From DLAJ01 sp023663615 (GTDB taxonomy: Bacteria; Bacillota; Clostridia; Lachnospirales; Lachnospiraceae), in assembly GCA_023663615.1 (NCBI GenBank), contig JAMPHA010000002.1, positions 62,001 through 126,000 on the forward strand: a stretch of 64,000 nt of DNA, given 5' to 3'. Of this stretch, positions 50,698 to 59,625 are shown piece by piece. Numbering within the stretch: the first letter of the stretch is position 1; the number at the start of each line of letters is the position of its first letter. A program made the position numbers and the translations under genes. The notes below the pieces were generated by a model. The model was not told the origin of the DNA. It worked only from the letters and a program-made list of their open reading frames with translations, and did not search any database.

Positions 50698-52440
50698 CTA
50701 TTGGGCATCCCCCGTCTTCTGGGAGATCCGGAAGATGACAAATTCGGCAGGTTTCACGGGAGCCACGCCGATCACGCAGACTAAACGCCCGTTATCTATG
50801 TCGTCCTGACTCATGGTATCGCGTCCGATATTCACAAAAAACGCCTCGTCCGGCGACGTCCCCGCGATGGAACCGTCCCGCCACATGCCGAGCAGGAACA
50901 CCTCGATCGTGCGTTTGACGCGCACCCAGAGCACCTCGTCGTTCGGCTCGAATACCGCCCAGTTGGTGTTCGCCTTAATGGATTCTTCTATATAAATAAA
51001 CAATCGGCGGACATTGATATATTTCCAGCTCGCATTGCTCGTCGCCGTCCTTGCACCCCACACGCGGATGCCCATGCCCGGAAAGCTGCGGATCAGATTT
51101 ACACCCTTGGGATTTAAGATGTCCTGTTCTCCTTTGTTAAACGGACAATCCAGCCCGACGCAGGCGCGCACGACCTCGTTTGCGGGCGCCTTATGCACGC
51201 CGCGCGTGTTATCCGTCCGCGCATAAATACCGATGACGGAACCGGAAGGCGGAATCGCAATATTTTTTTTATCCAAAGGATCAAATACCGTCAGCCACGG
51301 GTGATAGAGCGCCGCGTACTCGGAATCGAACATCTCCCGGTGCGCGAGTACGTCGTCGATCTTTTTCGCATCGCGCGGCAGGTCGAGCACCGCGACGCGG
51401 CTCGCCGTATTTTCACAGTGCGCGACAAGCATGAGCTGCACGTTCGGATCCGTGATGCCCGGAACCGCCATAATGGATACGTTATCATTATCGAGAAATG
51501 CCTGTATCCCGCTGCGTTTTCCCGCGCCGTCGTCCGTTCCGATAAAATCCGCCGCCGTCAGTGACGCGACGCTGCCGTTACTCCCCCCGCTTAAGGAAAC
51601 CGTGAGCACCGCCTTTTCCTCATCCCCCTGCGCAAGCGCCAAAAACGGCGGCATGATGTTGTCCGGTTCCCCTTCCGGAATCTGGCAGGAAACCGCGATC
51701 AACTCCGATTTTGCCGTCTTCTTTTCAATATAATTGGGCGCGTCAATGTTAAAAGAAACATTTTCATATAACTCCACCTGATCGTCCATGCGCACTTCCA
51801 AAGAAATCTCGCAGGTAGAGATCGTCCTCGTCGGGATCAGATCCTTATCGACGGCGCTCTCGTCAAATTCTGAAGAAAACTCCACGATATTGTCCTGACA
51901 TTTGACAACACGGTGATAGGTCACGGTCGTCTTATCCGTATACATGACAATATCGCCCGCCGCAAATCCCGCGCCGTTCTTGACATGGTACCGCTTGCCG
52001 CCCGCCGTCTCTAAAATCTCCAAAATCTGCGTCTTTGCTTTGGAAGCGGGCGTGATTACGATGTTGACGTTGTTTCCCCATGCGCCCGGATTTTTCGCCG
52101 TAACCGTCAGAATCGCCGGTTCCGCGGGAAGCAGCCCCTGCGCCGCTTTGGCGTCCTGCGGCGCGACTCTGGAAATGAAGGCCCGCGCGCCTCCGTTGAT
52201 AAAAAAATGCTCGACCGCATAGGCGAGAAACCGGTTCTCCCCAAATTCATTTTCCGACAGATAACCGCCGTATTTCCGCTTAAAATCCGCAAAGTTTGTC
52301 ACAAGCTGCGGCACGCCGCATACCGCGCCGCGCTCTGCAAGTCCGACAAAACCCGCCGTGCTCGTTCCCACGCCCTCCATCGGTTTACCGCCGGACTCGA
52401 ACTCCTCCACATAAACTCCCGGTGACAAGTATTCCGCCAT
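50698..52440 (-). CDS. Contractile tail sheath protein
   Basis: 580 residues. The N-terminal LSPGVYVEEFESGGKPMEGV and the C-terminal block (KYINVRRLFIYIEESIKANT, NWAVFEPNDEVLWVRVKRTI, then FLLGMWRDGSIAGTSPDEAF) are textbook sheath signatures from phage and Afp/PVC particles. The middle (about 110-300) is a variable beta domain. The C-terminal part would interlock with neighbours and drive contraction. Only one sheath gene is present, whereas Afp encodes three. Strong ribosome site GGGGAGG; its promoter region carries the direct repeats described at 52482-52516. Confidence 0.96.
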   Translation of the reverse strand: MAEYLSPGVYVEEFESGGKPMEGVGTSTAGFVGLAERGAVCGVPQLVTNFADFKRKYGGYLSENEFGENRFLAYAVEHFFINGGARAFISRVAPQDAKAAQGLLPAEPAILTVTAKNPGAWGNNVNIVITPASKAKTQILEILETAGGKRYHVKNGAGFAAGDIVMYTDKTTVTYHRVVKCQDNIVEFSSEFDESAVDKDLIPTRTISTCEISLEVRMDDQVELYENVSFNIDAPNYIEKKTAKSELIAVSCQIPEGEPDNIMPPFLALAQGDEEKAVLTVSLSGGSNGSVASLTAADFIGTDDGAGKRSGIQAFLDNDNVSIMAVPGITDPNVQLMLVAHCENTASRVAVLDLPRDAKKIDDVLAHREMFDSEYAALYHPWLTVFDPLDKKNIAIPPSGSVIGIYARTDNTRGVHKAPANEVVRACVGLDCPFNKGEQDILNPKGVNLIRSFPGMGIRVWGARTATSNASWKYINVRRLFIYIEESIKANTNWAVFEPNDEVLWVRVKRTIEVFLLGMWRDGSIAGTSPDEAFFVNIGRDTMSQDDIDNGRLVCVIGVAPVKPAEFVIFRISQKTGDAQ

Positions 52441-52481
52441 ACCTTCCTCCCCTTTCTGTATCGATTGCTGGATTCGACACC

Positions 52482-52516
52482 ATTTTACAGAAGGGGACTT
52501 AACAAATTCTTAACAA
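52482..52516 (-). promoter_or_regulatory. eCIS operon promoter with SARP-type direct repeats
   Basis: On the minus strand TTGTTAAG (52516-52509) repeats exactly at 52505-52498, an 11-base period. The second copy ends 10 bases before TAAAAT (52487-52482). SARP/BTAD activators bind direct repeats with about 11-base period replacing the -35 box. The regulator encoded next door has such a DNA-binding domain. The sheath start codon is about 40 bases downstream. Confidence 0.65.
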
Positions 52517-52528
52517 CCATGCGGGATT

Positions 52529-54727
52529 TTAGTTTTTATACAGATAATCCTCAAACGCCCGCTCCGGCTCCTCGCCGATCACCTCCAGCGAAGCCTCCCG
52601 CAGACGCTCGTACGCCCGCTTTGCACCCGTGATGTCCCGGCATAAAAGCAGGCACTCCACCAGCCGCTCCATCACGGCAAGCGCATAACCGTCCACCTCC
52701 AGCGCCTTTTTCAGATACGCGGCGGCTTCCTCGTGCTTTTTTTCCGCAGACGCCTTGTCTGCAAGCGTATTCATCATCCACAGATAACGCCGCTCCACTT
52801 CCTCCCCGTACGCGCCGATCCAAAGATAATCCTCCTCATACAGATACCCTGCCCCATAAAGCGCGGCAAGCCTCGCCGCACGCTCCCTGCTTAACATTTC
52901 TCCGCGCTTTAAGCATCCGTAACAACGATCGAGTTCCTCAACATCCGACTGCATCCTCGTCATATTAAGCGCGTACGATTGATTCTTTACGAGCAGACAG
53001 TCCGTGCCTCCCGCGCCTGCCAGCGCTTTCCGCAGATACGATGCCGTCGTATGAAACAACACCGCCGCCTTCTCCGCGGTTTTTTCCGGCCACAGCCGCT
53101 CCGTCAGCACATCCCGCGACACCCATCTGCCTTTTTCGTAAAACAAACATGCAAACAATTCCTTTGTTTTTTTCGTGCGCCATACGATCTCTCCGCCCGC
53201 GCCGCGCACGGAAAGCGAACCCATGCACTGCACGGACAGGATGCCTCCGCTCTGCTGCCGTGTGCCATCGTCCCCCGCGTCCGCAGCGCCGCCCGTACCT
53301 CCTGCCGTACCGCCCTGCTGCTCCGCCTGCTTCCCCAACGCCGCAAGCTCGCGCAGATAGCGCTCGCTGCTGTCATAACGCAGCTTCGCACGCGCTTGTT
53401 TTGCCGCCGCCCGCAGCAGTTCTTCCCCGCGCTGCCGCTCACCGTCCCGGTACAACTGCTCGTACATACAATAGAGCGCCGTATCCGGAAGCCGTTCCCG
53501 AAAACCGTATAAATGATCGATCCACACCCGCAAAAGCGTATGCTGTCCCGACTCCGCCATCCCGGCAGCCCGCTTCTCCAGCACTGCCGCCACAAGCGCG
53601 CAGCCCTTTTCCCCACACTGCATACCGTAACCGACCGCCGCCTCCCACGCTCCATGGCGCACCTCATACTCCGCTGCCCGCAGTAAGATTTCGCCGCGCC
53701 GCCCGGCAGGCAGCCTGCTTCTCAAAAAATCCCGGAACACGCCGTCGTAGCAATACGCGTCATCCTCCTCTTCCATGCGTGATAAAAAAAGATTTTCCCG
53801 CACGAGATAGCGCAGCATCCCCGCGGCGTCCCCGCGTCCCAGCGCATGGTCGCACAGGGGCGGCGTTACGACTTCCAGCGCGGACGACTCCGTCAGAAAT
53901 TGCTGCGTATCATATGCCAGTTTCCGAAAAATCTCATAAAACAGATAATCATAAAGCCGCGTCCGGTCAAACAAGGTCGTGCGGGCGGGCATCGGCCGCG
54001 CTTCCTTTAAGTCCAGCCCTGCAAACGCGATGCCTGCCGGCCAGCCGTTCGTATCCGTATGAATCTCCCGCACCGTTTTCTGCGGCAGCTCCCTGCCGGA
54101 CATCTTATGCAGCAAAAGCGCGGTCTCCCGCTCCTCGAACCGAAGCTCATCCTCTTTGATCTCACGCGCCGTCCCCCGCATCAGACAGGCGGCAAGAAAG
54201 CCCGGAAAAGCGCCCCTTAAAGAAAAAAAGAACCGTGCCCTTCCTTCCCCATACTCCATAAAGCGTAAAAGGAAATCCAACACGGTCTCATCATAAATCA
54301 ACTGCAGGTCATCCAGACAAATAAAAAAGCCATCCTCCGGCAATGCGGGGATACAGCGCGAAAAAAACAGTTCGCTCACCCGTTCCGGTTTCTCGCGCCC
54401 TGTCAGTTTCATTTTTCCTCCATCAAAAAGATCCACATTCACAGCGCCTGAAAGCGCTGCCGCGATTCCATATAAAAAACGATAAAAGTGATTGTCGGAT
54501 TCGTGCAGCCGGTACCAGCAGCTCTTCGCCCGATGGCTCCCCGCCCACTCCGCCATTACAGTTGTCTTTCCATAGCCCGCGCCCGCATGAAACACAACAG
54601 CGCACTCATCCCCGCTCTCAATACTTGAAAGCAGCTTCTCGCGCCGAAGCCACCATGACGCTTCTTTGGGAATCCGCAGTTTTGATGTATTCCACAGAGC
54701 AGGCTTCTCCCATGCCTGTTCCCCCAA
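52529..54727 (-). CDS. STAND-ATPase/BTAD transcriptional activator of the eCIS
   Basis: 732 residues from a TTG with GGGG 8 bases upstream; no nearby in-frame ATG exists. A MalT-like STAND NTPase forms the N-terminal half (Walker A HAGAGYGKTTVMAEWA near residue 46, FFICLDDLQLIYD near residue 137). A PhoB-type winged helix (about 497-580; VQCMGSLSVRGAGGEIVWRT, KTKELFACLFYEKGRWVSRD) and a BTAD domain (about 585-730; LWIGAYGEEVERRYLWMM) form the rest. Such proteins integrate a signal by NTP-driven oligomerisation and activate nearby operons. It ends 13 bases from direct repeats in the sheath promoter, so it is the likely activator of the eCIS. Confidence 0.85.
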   Translation of the reverse strand: MGEQAWEKPALWNTSKLRIPKEASWWLRREKLLSSIESGDECAVVFHAGAGYGKTTVMAEWAGSHRAKSCWYRLHESDNHFYRFLYGIAAALSGAVNVDLFDGGKMKLTGREKPERVSELFFSRCIPALPEDGFFICLDDLQLIYDETVLDFLLRFMEYGEGRARFFFSLRGAFPGFLAACLMRGTAREIKEDELRFEERETALLLHKMSGRELPQKTVREIHTDTNGWPAGIAFAGLDLKEARPMPARTTLFDRTRLYDYLFYEIFRKLAYDTQQFLTESSALEVVTPPLCDHALGRGDAAGMLRYLVRENLFLSRMEEEDDAYCYDGVFRDFLRSRLPAGRRGEILLRAAEYEVRHGAWEAAVGYGMQCGEKGCALVAAVLEKRAAGMAESGQHTLLRVWIDHLYGFRERLPDTALYCMYEQLYRDGERQRGEELLRAAAKQARAKLRYDSSERYLRELAALGKQAEQQGGTAGGTGGAADAGDDGTRQQSGGILSVQCMGSLSVRGAGGEIVWRTKKTKELFACLFYEKGRWVSRDVLTERLWPEKTAEKAAVLFHTTASYLRKALAGAGGTDCLLVKNQSYALNMTRMQSDVEELDRCYGCLKRGEMLSRERAARLAALYGAGYLYEEDYLWIGAYGEEVERRYLWMMNTLADKASAEKKHEEAAAYLKKALEVDGYALAVMERLVECLLLCRDITGAKRAYERLREASLEVIGEEPERAFEDYLYKN

Positions 54728-54907
54728 TGATTGTTCCCCGCTATGTACTTAGTTTATAGTTTCGGCTCTTGAATCCTACTTTGTAGTTTAATACAAAATA
54801 TATACTACTTCAAGCCCTGCTGCATAGGATTGCGTCTGTGGCACCATGGGCTTTGATCTTCCACGGAATCCTTTTCTGTGGTACTTGATCCGCACCAGAA
54901 AGAATGA

Positions 54908-54936
54908 TTGCTTTTTTTTTGGTTATCATGTAAGAT
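54908..54936 (+). promoter_or_regulatory. Candidate promoter for the 55006 operon
   Basis: TTGCTT (54908-54913), a 17-base T-rich spacer and TAAGAT (54931-54936) precede the gene by about 70 bases. The match is moderate. The gap 54728-55005 also contains a TTTGTA/TACAAA hairpin and AT-rich sequence that could hold the divergent regulator promoter, but no clear -35 was found there. Confidence 0.4.
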
Positions 54937-55005
54937 AGCCTTAATGATTTCCAATATTTTTCACCATCAGATTTTTTAGGCGAATTGCAAAAGGAGCGCA
55001 CTCTT

Positions 55006-55617
55006 ATGTTCAAGGAAGCCGCTGTCACGATTCTGCTGTTTATCCTGCTGTTCTTTCTGCTGCGTCTGCTGCTTTCCAGAAAACAGCGGGCTTTTCAGAT
55101 CGTCTCCTTCTGCCTGATTCTGGGAAGTCTTTTTTTGAATATCTGCTATAATCTGAAGAATCTGTTTCCCGAATTTGTACTGGATGAGACGGTTCCGCTT
55201 GGCGACTGCCGTGAAAACCTCTTTCTTTATAAGGCGGATTCCCAATATCCCTGTCACATCCTGTTTCCGATCCTGCAGGATCGGACGGTTCTAATAGACA
55301 GTTCCTGCGGGTTTTATGATCTGTTTCTCCATACATTTTCCAAAGATACGCGTACAATTGAGATCAGCCCGGAGGACGCCGCTTTGGTTGCATCCTCTTC
55401 CGGACAGTTTTCCCACGAAAGCATTCTCCATCTCGTAACCCTGATGGATTACGCATTTCCGGATAACCATCTGATCGCTGGCGAACCGCTTCTCTATGTC
55501 TGTACCGACGGCTTGAACGGCGCGGACACACTCGTTGCCGTGATTGATGAACATCTGAATCTATACCTGATGTCCGAAACCGATTTTTATGAAATGACGC
55601 AGGAGGTAGCATTTTGA
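55006..55617 (+). CDS. Small membrane protein of unknown function
   Basis: 203 residues from the ATG at 55006 (AAAGGAG 9 bases upstream). Two N-terminal hydrophobic segments (about 4-24 and 32-50) precede a soluble domain of about 150 residues with DSSCGFYDLFLHTFSKDTRT and LIAGEPLLYVCTDGLNGADT. No family was recognised. The stop overlaps the next start by 4 bases, and that gene's ribosome site AGGAGG lies inside this gene. The two are therefore translated together, perhaps as subunits of one glycan-related membrane complex. Confidence 0.55.
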   Translation: MFKEAAVTILLFILLFFLLRLLLSRKQRAFQIVSFCLILGSLFLNICYNLKNLFPEFVLDETVPLGDCRENLFLYKADSQYPCHILFPILQDRTVLIDSSCGFYDLFLHTFSKDTRTIEISPEDAALVASSSGQFSHESILHLVTLMDYAFPDNHLIAGEPLLYVCTDGLNGADTLVAVIDEHLNLYLMSETDFYEMTQEVAF

Positions 55618-57422
55618 ACGCACAGGACAGCCGCAATTCCAGGCTTTTTCCTATACTGTATTCCGCAGGACCTTATCTGTTTTTGGTCTGCTCTGCGCTG
55701 CTTTTTACCGTCAGCATGTTCACGAACAGATCTTATTTTCATGCGCTCGCCGCAGGCAGTGTCTGCCTGTATCAGCTCCGGCAGGTACTCTGCATTCTGT
55801 TCCTTTATCTGTTAGGATACCTGTTTCTGAAAACGATCCAGCACAGGCTGGACGGGTTATGGGTCTGCCTGCTGGCATTTCCCGCTGCAATCTGTCTCTG
55901 GTGTTTTATGAGTGAATTTTTACTGCTTGCGGATTTCACTTACCGTTTTCTGCGCGTCCTGTTTCTCATATCCGCTTTCATCCTGTTATGCTTTTTTATC
56001 CGCAGATTCCGGAGGATTCCGCTTTGCAGACCGACGCTTCCAATCCTCAAAACGATCGCTGTGATTGTGGGTGCCGCCTGTCTTGTTTCTACCGGTTATA
56101 ACTATATTATTCTGAATTATGACAGTTACTTCTACTTTTCCGATTACGGCAAGGCGCTGACGCTGATGATGAGTTACAAGGACATTGTCAGCGACAACAG
56201 CTTCGTCATGACAAATATCGGACAGTTCCTGCCGCTTGTCAGCTCCTACGCTACGTATTTTAAGATAGACACGATCATCCCCATTCAGGGATTCATGATC
56301 CTGAACCTGCTCGCCGCCTTTGCCGTCTGCGTTTACCGCTATGCCAAAAGCGCCTTCCCTGTGAAAAGAGCAATCTGCTATACGGTGCTTTTTACCCTGC
56401 TGCTCATAAGCTGCTCGCCGTTCCTGCTGTTTACGAATTGGATTTTATCCAACACCTGGATCATGTTCTATCTGTTTTTCCTGTTTCTTTTGGGCATGAA
56501 GGAACGTCCGGAAGATCACGCCTTCCCGTTATTCGGCGCCGGTTCCTCCCCTCTGGATGCCGACCGTGCGCTGCTGATCTGCGGTTTTTCCGTCGCCGTT
56601 ACCATGCTGCGGAAAGACGGCATCGCTTTTGTCTGTTTTCTTTTTATCTGCTACAGTTGGATGTGGTCTTCCCAGGGACAGGCCCGCCCGTCTGACAGAA
56701 ACGCGTCCTGCGGAAATGATGACAAGCGTATACAGGGCTCCATGCAGCCCCGCCGCCATGGGAAAACTGCATCCTGCTTCCGCGCATGGTGCCGTTCCTC
56801 TCTGCCTCTCACGCTTTTGTTTATTCCCTCGGCAGGCTACCAGCTGTTTTATATCTATTATCTGCGCCATATCATTTATGCACGCACAACGCTGGCATAC
56901 GGAACTTCCCTGCTCAGCGACAAATTTTCGGCAATGATCCTGCTTGCGGCAGCCGCGGTTTTGCTGTACCTGCTTTTTCTGCACAGCATTGCGGAAAAGC
57001 TGTTCAAAAAATATCTGCCGCATGCCGTAACCGTTTTCCTGCTTCTGGTGCTTCTTCTTTTATGCGTAAAAGACGTGGGACGGTTTATTGATTACACGGA
57101 CACCTGGATCCGCAATCTTGCCGGTACTGCCTTCGGCTATTCCTGCCTTGGCATCCTTCTGTTGGTCTGTCTGATCCTGTTGAGCAGACCGCCGTATGAC
57201 TATCTGTTATTTGCGACAGCCGGCTCCGCGCTGCTCACATTGATCATTTACTGGAATAAAGGAAATCTGGAACTGAATATTGATAATTCGGGACTCCGCG
57301 CGTTATACCAGATCATCCCTCTCTTCTTTTTGGCATCCGCCGTTCATCTGCGCAGACTGTTTGCGCCGAACGCCGTTGATGCGAAAGGCTCTGACGATGT
57401 AAAGGACTTCAACGGCACGTAA
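55614..57422 (+). CDS. Polytopic membrane protein, GT-C-like
   Basis: 602 residues from a TTG start with AGGAGG 7 bases upstream. About twelve membrane helices are predicted. A loop after the fifth helix reads YNYIILNYDSYFYFSDYGKA, a pattern of acidic and aromatic residues reminiscent of GT-C glycosyltransferases. A hydrophilic loop near residues 340-380 is rich in Arg, Ser and Asp. No named family was recognised. Context with GT4 and beta-propeller genes suggests a role in building a surface glycan. Confidence 0.55.
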   Translation: MNAQDSRNSRLFPILYSAGPYLFLVCSALLFTVSMFTNRSYFHALAAGSVCLYQLRQVLCILFLYLLGYLFLKTIQHRLDGLWVCLLAFPAAICLWCFMSEFLLLADFTYRFLRVLFLISAFILLCFFIRRFRRIPLCRPTLPILKTIAVIVGAACLVSTGYNYIILNYDSYFYFSDYGKALTLMMSYKDIVSDNSFVMTNIGQFLPLVSSYATYFKIDTIIPIQGFMILNLLAAFAVCVYRYAKSAFPVKRAICYTVLFTLLLISCSPFLLFTNWILSNTWIMFYLFFLFLLGMKERPEDHAFPLFGAGSSPLDADRALLICGFSVAVTMLRKDGIAFVCFLFICYSWMWSSQGQARPSDRNASCGNDDKRIQGSMQPRRHGKTASCFRAWCRSSLPLTLLFIPSAGYQLFYIYYLRHIIYARTTLAYGTSLLSDKFSAMILLAAAAVLLYLLFLHSIAEKLFKKYLPHAVTVFLLLVLLLLCVKDVGRFIDYTDTWIRNLAGTAFGYSCLGILLLVCLILLSRPPYDYLLFATAGSALLTLIIYWNKGNLELNIDNSGLRALYQIIPLFFLASAVHLRRLFAPNAVDAKGSDDVKDFNGT

Positions 57423-57492
57423 GCTTCCGCCCGTTTTCTTTTTCAAAACCTTGGGGCAGGCGCCCTGCAACTTCGCATGTGTGGAGAGCTTT

Positions 57493-58677
57493 ATGAAAAT
57501 TGGTATTACTTCTCTTAATTTAGAACAAATGTCGGCATCCGCCTATTATAACTCTCAGGAAAACGGTCTCGGCGCTGCACTTTCCTCCTTGGGGCATATT
57601 GTCACAGTATATCATTTCGTTGCCGCGCAGGACATACAGCACGCTGATTCCGCCACTACAAACTCTTCATCCGCACAGGACTCTGCCGCGGGATCGTGTC
57701 TGGAACAGCATCCTGCGGAAAACCTCACGCTGAAATATATTCCTTGCCGGCATATCGGACTGCATGCTTTCCCGCCCGATTCTGTATGGGAAGAAGACAC
57801 GGACTGTTTTCTTCCTTTTTCCGACCATTATGCGGGATTTCCCATACTGTACCGCTTTTGCCAAAAACGCGGCATCCTATGCCTGCCCTACCTCGGCGTG
57901 ATCGCCAGCAATAATCCGTCGCCCATAAAGCGGCTTCTCTCCGGCATTCTTTCCCGGAACATGCGCTATTACCGAAGGCTGCCCGCGCTGCTCGCAAAAA
58001 CCCCCCATCTCACGGCGCAATTGTCGGCGTTGGGAATGAAACAGGTTCACACAATTCCTGTCTGTTTAGACGACACCAAACTGTTCCACAACTATCAGAA
58101 TGCCTCAAAGGCCGCCCTGCTCCAGCGTTATGGTTTTGATCCTGCCGATCGTGTCATTCTGTTTATCGGCAGGCTCGTCCCGGAAAAACAGCCTCTGTTG
58201 ATGCTGCAGATTTTTACCGCGTTAGCCGGTCAAGGCACATACAAACTTCTAATGCTGGGTCAGGGACCATTAAAAGACGAAGTGGATGCCTATCTCCATG
58301 AACATGCGCTTTCCCACTCTGTCCGTCTGCTCCCCGCACTGGAAAACAGCCGCATGTGGGAACTGTATTGCATGTCCATGTGTTATGTAAACTTAAATGA
58401 TCACGAAATCTTCGGCATGTCGATTCTGGAGGCGCTGTATTATGAATGCCCGGTTATCGCCCTGCACGCTCCCGGTCCGGACAGCATTTTGAATACTTGC
58501 CCCGGCGGCAGCCTCTGCTCCTCATCACAGGAGCTGCTCGAAGCGATCACGGCTTCGGATACGATCACCGCGGATCAAAAACGCGCGGCGCACCATGCGA
58601 TTGTAAGCCAATATCTCTGGTCCCATTCCGCCGCCGCTATCCTCGATGTGATCGATTCCTTGAGAAAGGAGAACTGA
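57493..58677 (+). CDS. Glycosyltransferase family 4
   Basis: 394 residues from the ATG at 57493 (GGAGAG upstream; an earlier in-frame start is possible). It opens MKIGITSLNLEQMSASAYYN. The GT-B C-terminal domain carries ADRVILFIGRLVPEKQPLLM near residue 220 and the donor-binding block LNDHEIFGMSILEALYYECP with VIALHAPGPDSI, including the conserved E-x7-E pattern. These enzymes use nucleotide sugars to extend lipid-linked glycans at the inner membrane face. It precedes the GINT1-like gene by 3 bases. Confidence 0.88.
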   Translation: MKIGITSLNLEQMSASAYYNSQENGLGAALSSLGHIVTVYHFVAAQDIQHADSATTNSSSAQDSAAGSCLEQHPAENLTLKYIPCRHIGLHAFPPDSVWEEDTDCFLPFSDHYAGFPILYRFCQKRGILCLPYLGVIASNNPSPIKRLLSGILSRNMRYYRRLPALLAKTPHLTAQLSALGMKQVHTIPVCLDDTKLFHNYQNASKAALLQRYGFDPADRVILFIGRLVPEKQPLLMLQIFTALAGQGTYKLLMLGQGPLKDEVDAYLHEHALSHSVRLLPALENSRMWELYCMSMCYVNLNDHEIFGMSILEALYYECPVIALHAPGPDSILNTCPGGSLCSSSQELLEAITASDTITADQKRAAHHAIVSQYLWSHSAAAILDVIDSLRKEN

Positions 58678-58680
58678 ACA

Positions 58681-59625
58681 ATGTTCAAATTAGGGTATTA
58701 TCTCAAACGCGCGCGAACCATCGGCTTCGTCGATACCGTCAAAAAAGCGATCGGCTATGAAGAAATCTTCACCTGTGCCGTTCGCAGACAGGGCGAACCC
58801 GTTTTTCATCATCTTCCGTACTCACACGCCTATTGGTATGCGGACCCTATCTTGATAGAACACGATCAGAATCATTATGTTTTTATGGAAATTTTCGACC
58901 GGAAAAGGCAAAAGGGCATGATTGGATACAGCCTCATCGAAGACGGGCATATGACTGCTCCGCGCATCATTCTTGAGGAAAAATGCCACCTTTCCTTTCC
59001 TATGATTTTTTCCTTTGATCAGACGTTTTATATGATACCGGAATCCAGCGCCGCGGACAGTCTGTACCTTTACCGCTGTACGCGCTTTCCCGATCGTTGG
59101 GAATTGTGTGCGGAATTTCCGACCGAATATCCTCTGGTGGACACGATCGTGTGGGGAACATGCGAAAACGGCGTCCGGCTTCTTTCCTGCGCGAACCCCA
59201 AAGATGCCCCGCTCACCTGCAAATGGGTACAATATGATCTCTCCTTGTCAAACGGGGCTTGGAAGCTGACTCCGCTTTCCGCCTACAATGACGGAACGGA
59301 TTATGATTACTGTTCCAGAAATGCCGGACCGCTTTGTACCGGAACGGATCCCGATCTCGTGATCCATCCTGTCCAGTCCAGCACCTCCCGCACCTACGGA
59401 AAAGAACTATATCTTTATCGCTATGACAGAAACGTGCAAGACCCAAAAAGGGAAACATTGCTAAAAAAGCTTTCCGCAGAAAGCTATCGCATTCCATCCC
59501 TAAAACACCATAAGTTGTATGGCACACACACATATGGCGCAAATAAGCAATATGAGATTGTTGATGTCAAGCTTTATTCGTGGCAGCCGCTGAAATGGTT
59601 TTATCGGCTATTTTTTCACCCCTGA
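58681..59625 (+). CDS. GINT1-like beta-propeller glycan protein
   Basis: 314 residues with AAAGGAG before the ATG. Repeated beta-blade motifs include SHAYWYADPILIEHDQNHYV, FMEIFDRKRQKGMIGYSLIE, EKCHLSFPMIFSFDQTFYMI and WGTCENGVRLLSC. They resemble the N-terminal domain of plant GINT1-type glycosyltransferases and GH43-like propellers, which bacteria often encode in polysaccharide clusters. Such domains may bind or transfer a sugar, but the activity in bacteria is not defined. It follows the GT4 gene in an operon and overlaps the convergent GT4 gene by 10 bases. Confidence 0.65.
   Translation: MFKLGYYLKRARTIGFVDTVKKAIGYEEIFTCAVRRQGEPVFHHLPYSHAYWYADPILIEHDQNHYVFMEIFDRKRQKGMIGYSLIEDGHMTAPRIILEEKCHLSFPMIFSFDQTFYMIPESSAADSLYLYRCTRFPDRWELCAEFPTEYPLVDTIVWGTCENGVRLLSCANPKDAPLTCKWVQYDLSLSNGAWKLTPLSAYNDGTDYDYCSRNAGPLCTGTDPDLVIHPVQSSTSRTYGKELYLYRYDRNVQDPKRETLLKKLSAESYRIPSLKHHKLYGTHTYGANKQYEIVDVKLYSWQPLKWFYRLFFHP

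Noticed and set aside
27389..54727. Prophage or tailocin
   Set aside because: No capsid, portal, terminase, integrase, holin or lysis gene is present, and the DUF4255, DUF4280 and AAA+ genes fit eCIS.
27389..54727. Type VI secretion system
   Set aside because: There are no TssJ/L/M membrane-complex genes or ClpV, and the sheath is a single large protein rather than TssB/TssC.
54810..55028. 72-codon minus-strand frame upstream of the regulator
   Set aside because: No recognisable domain and no ribosome site; it overlaps the start of the plus-strand gene that has a good AAAGGAG signal.
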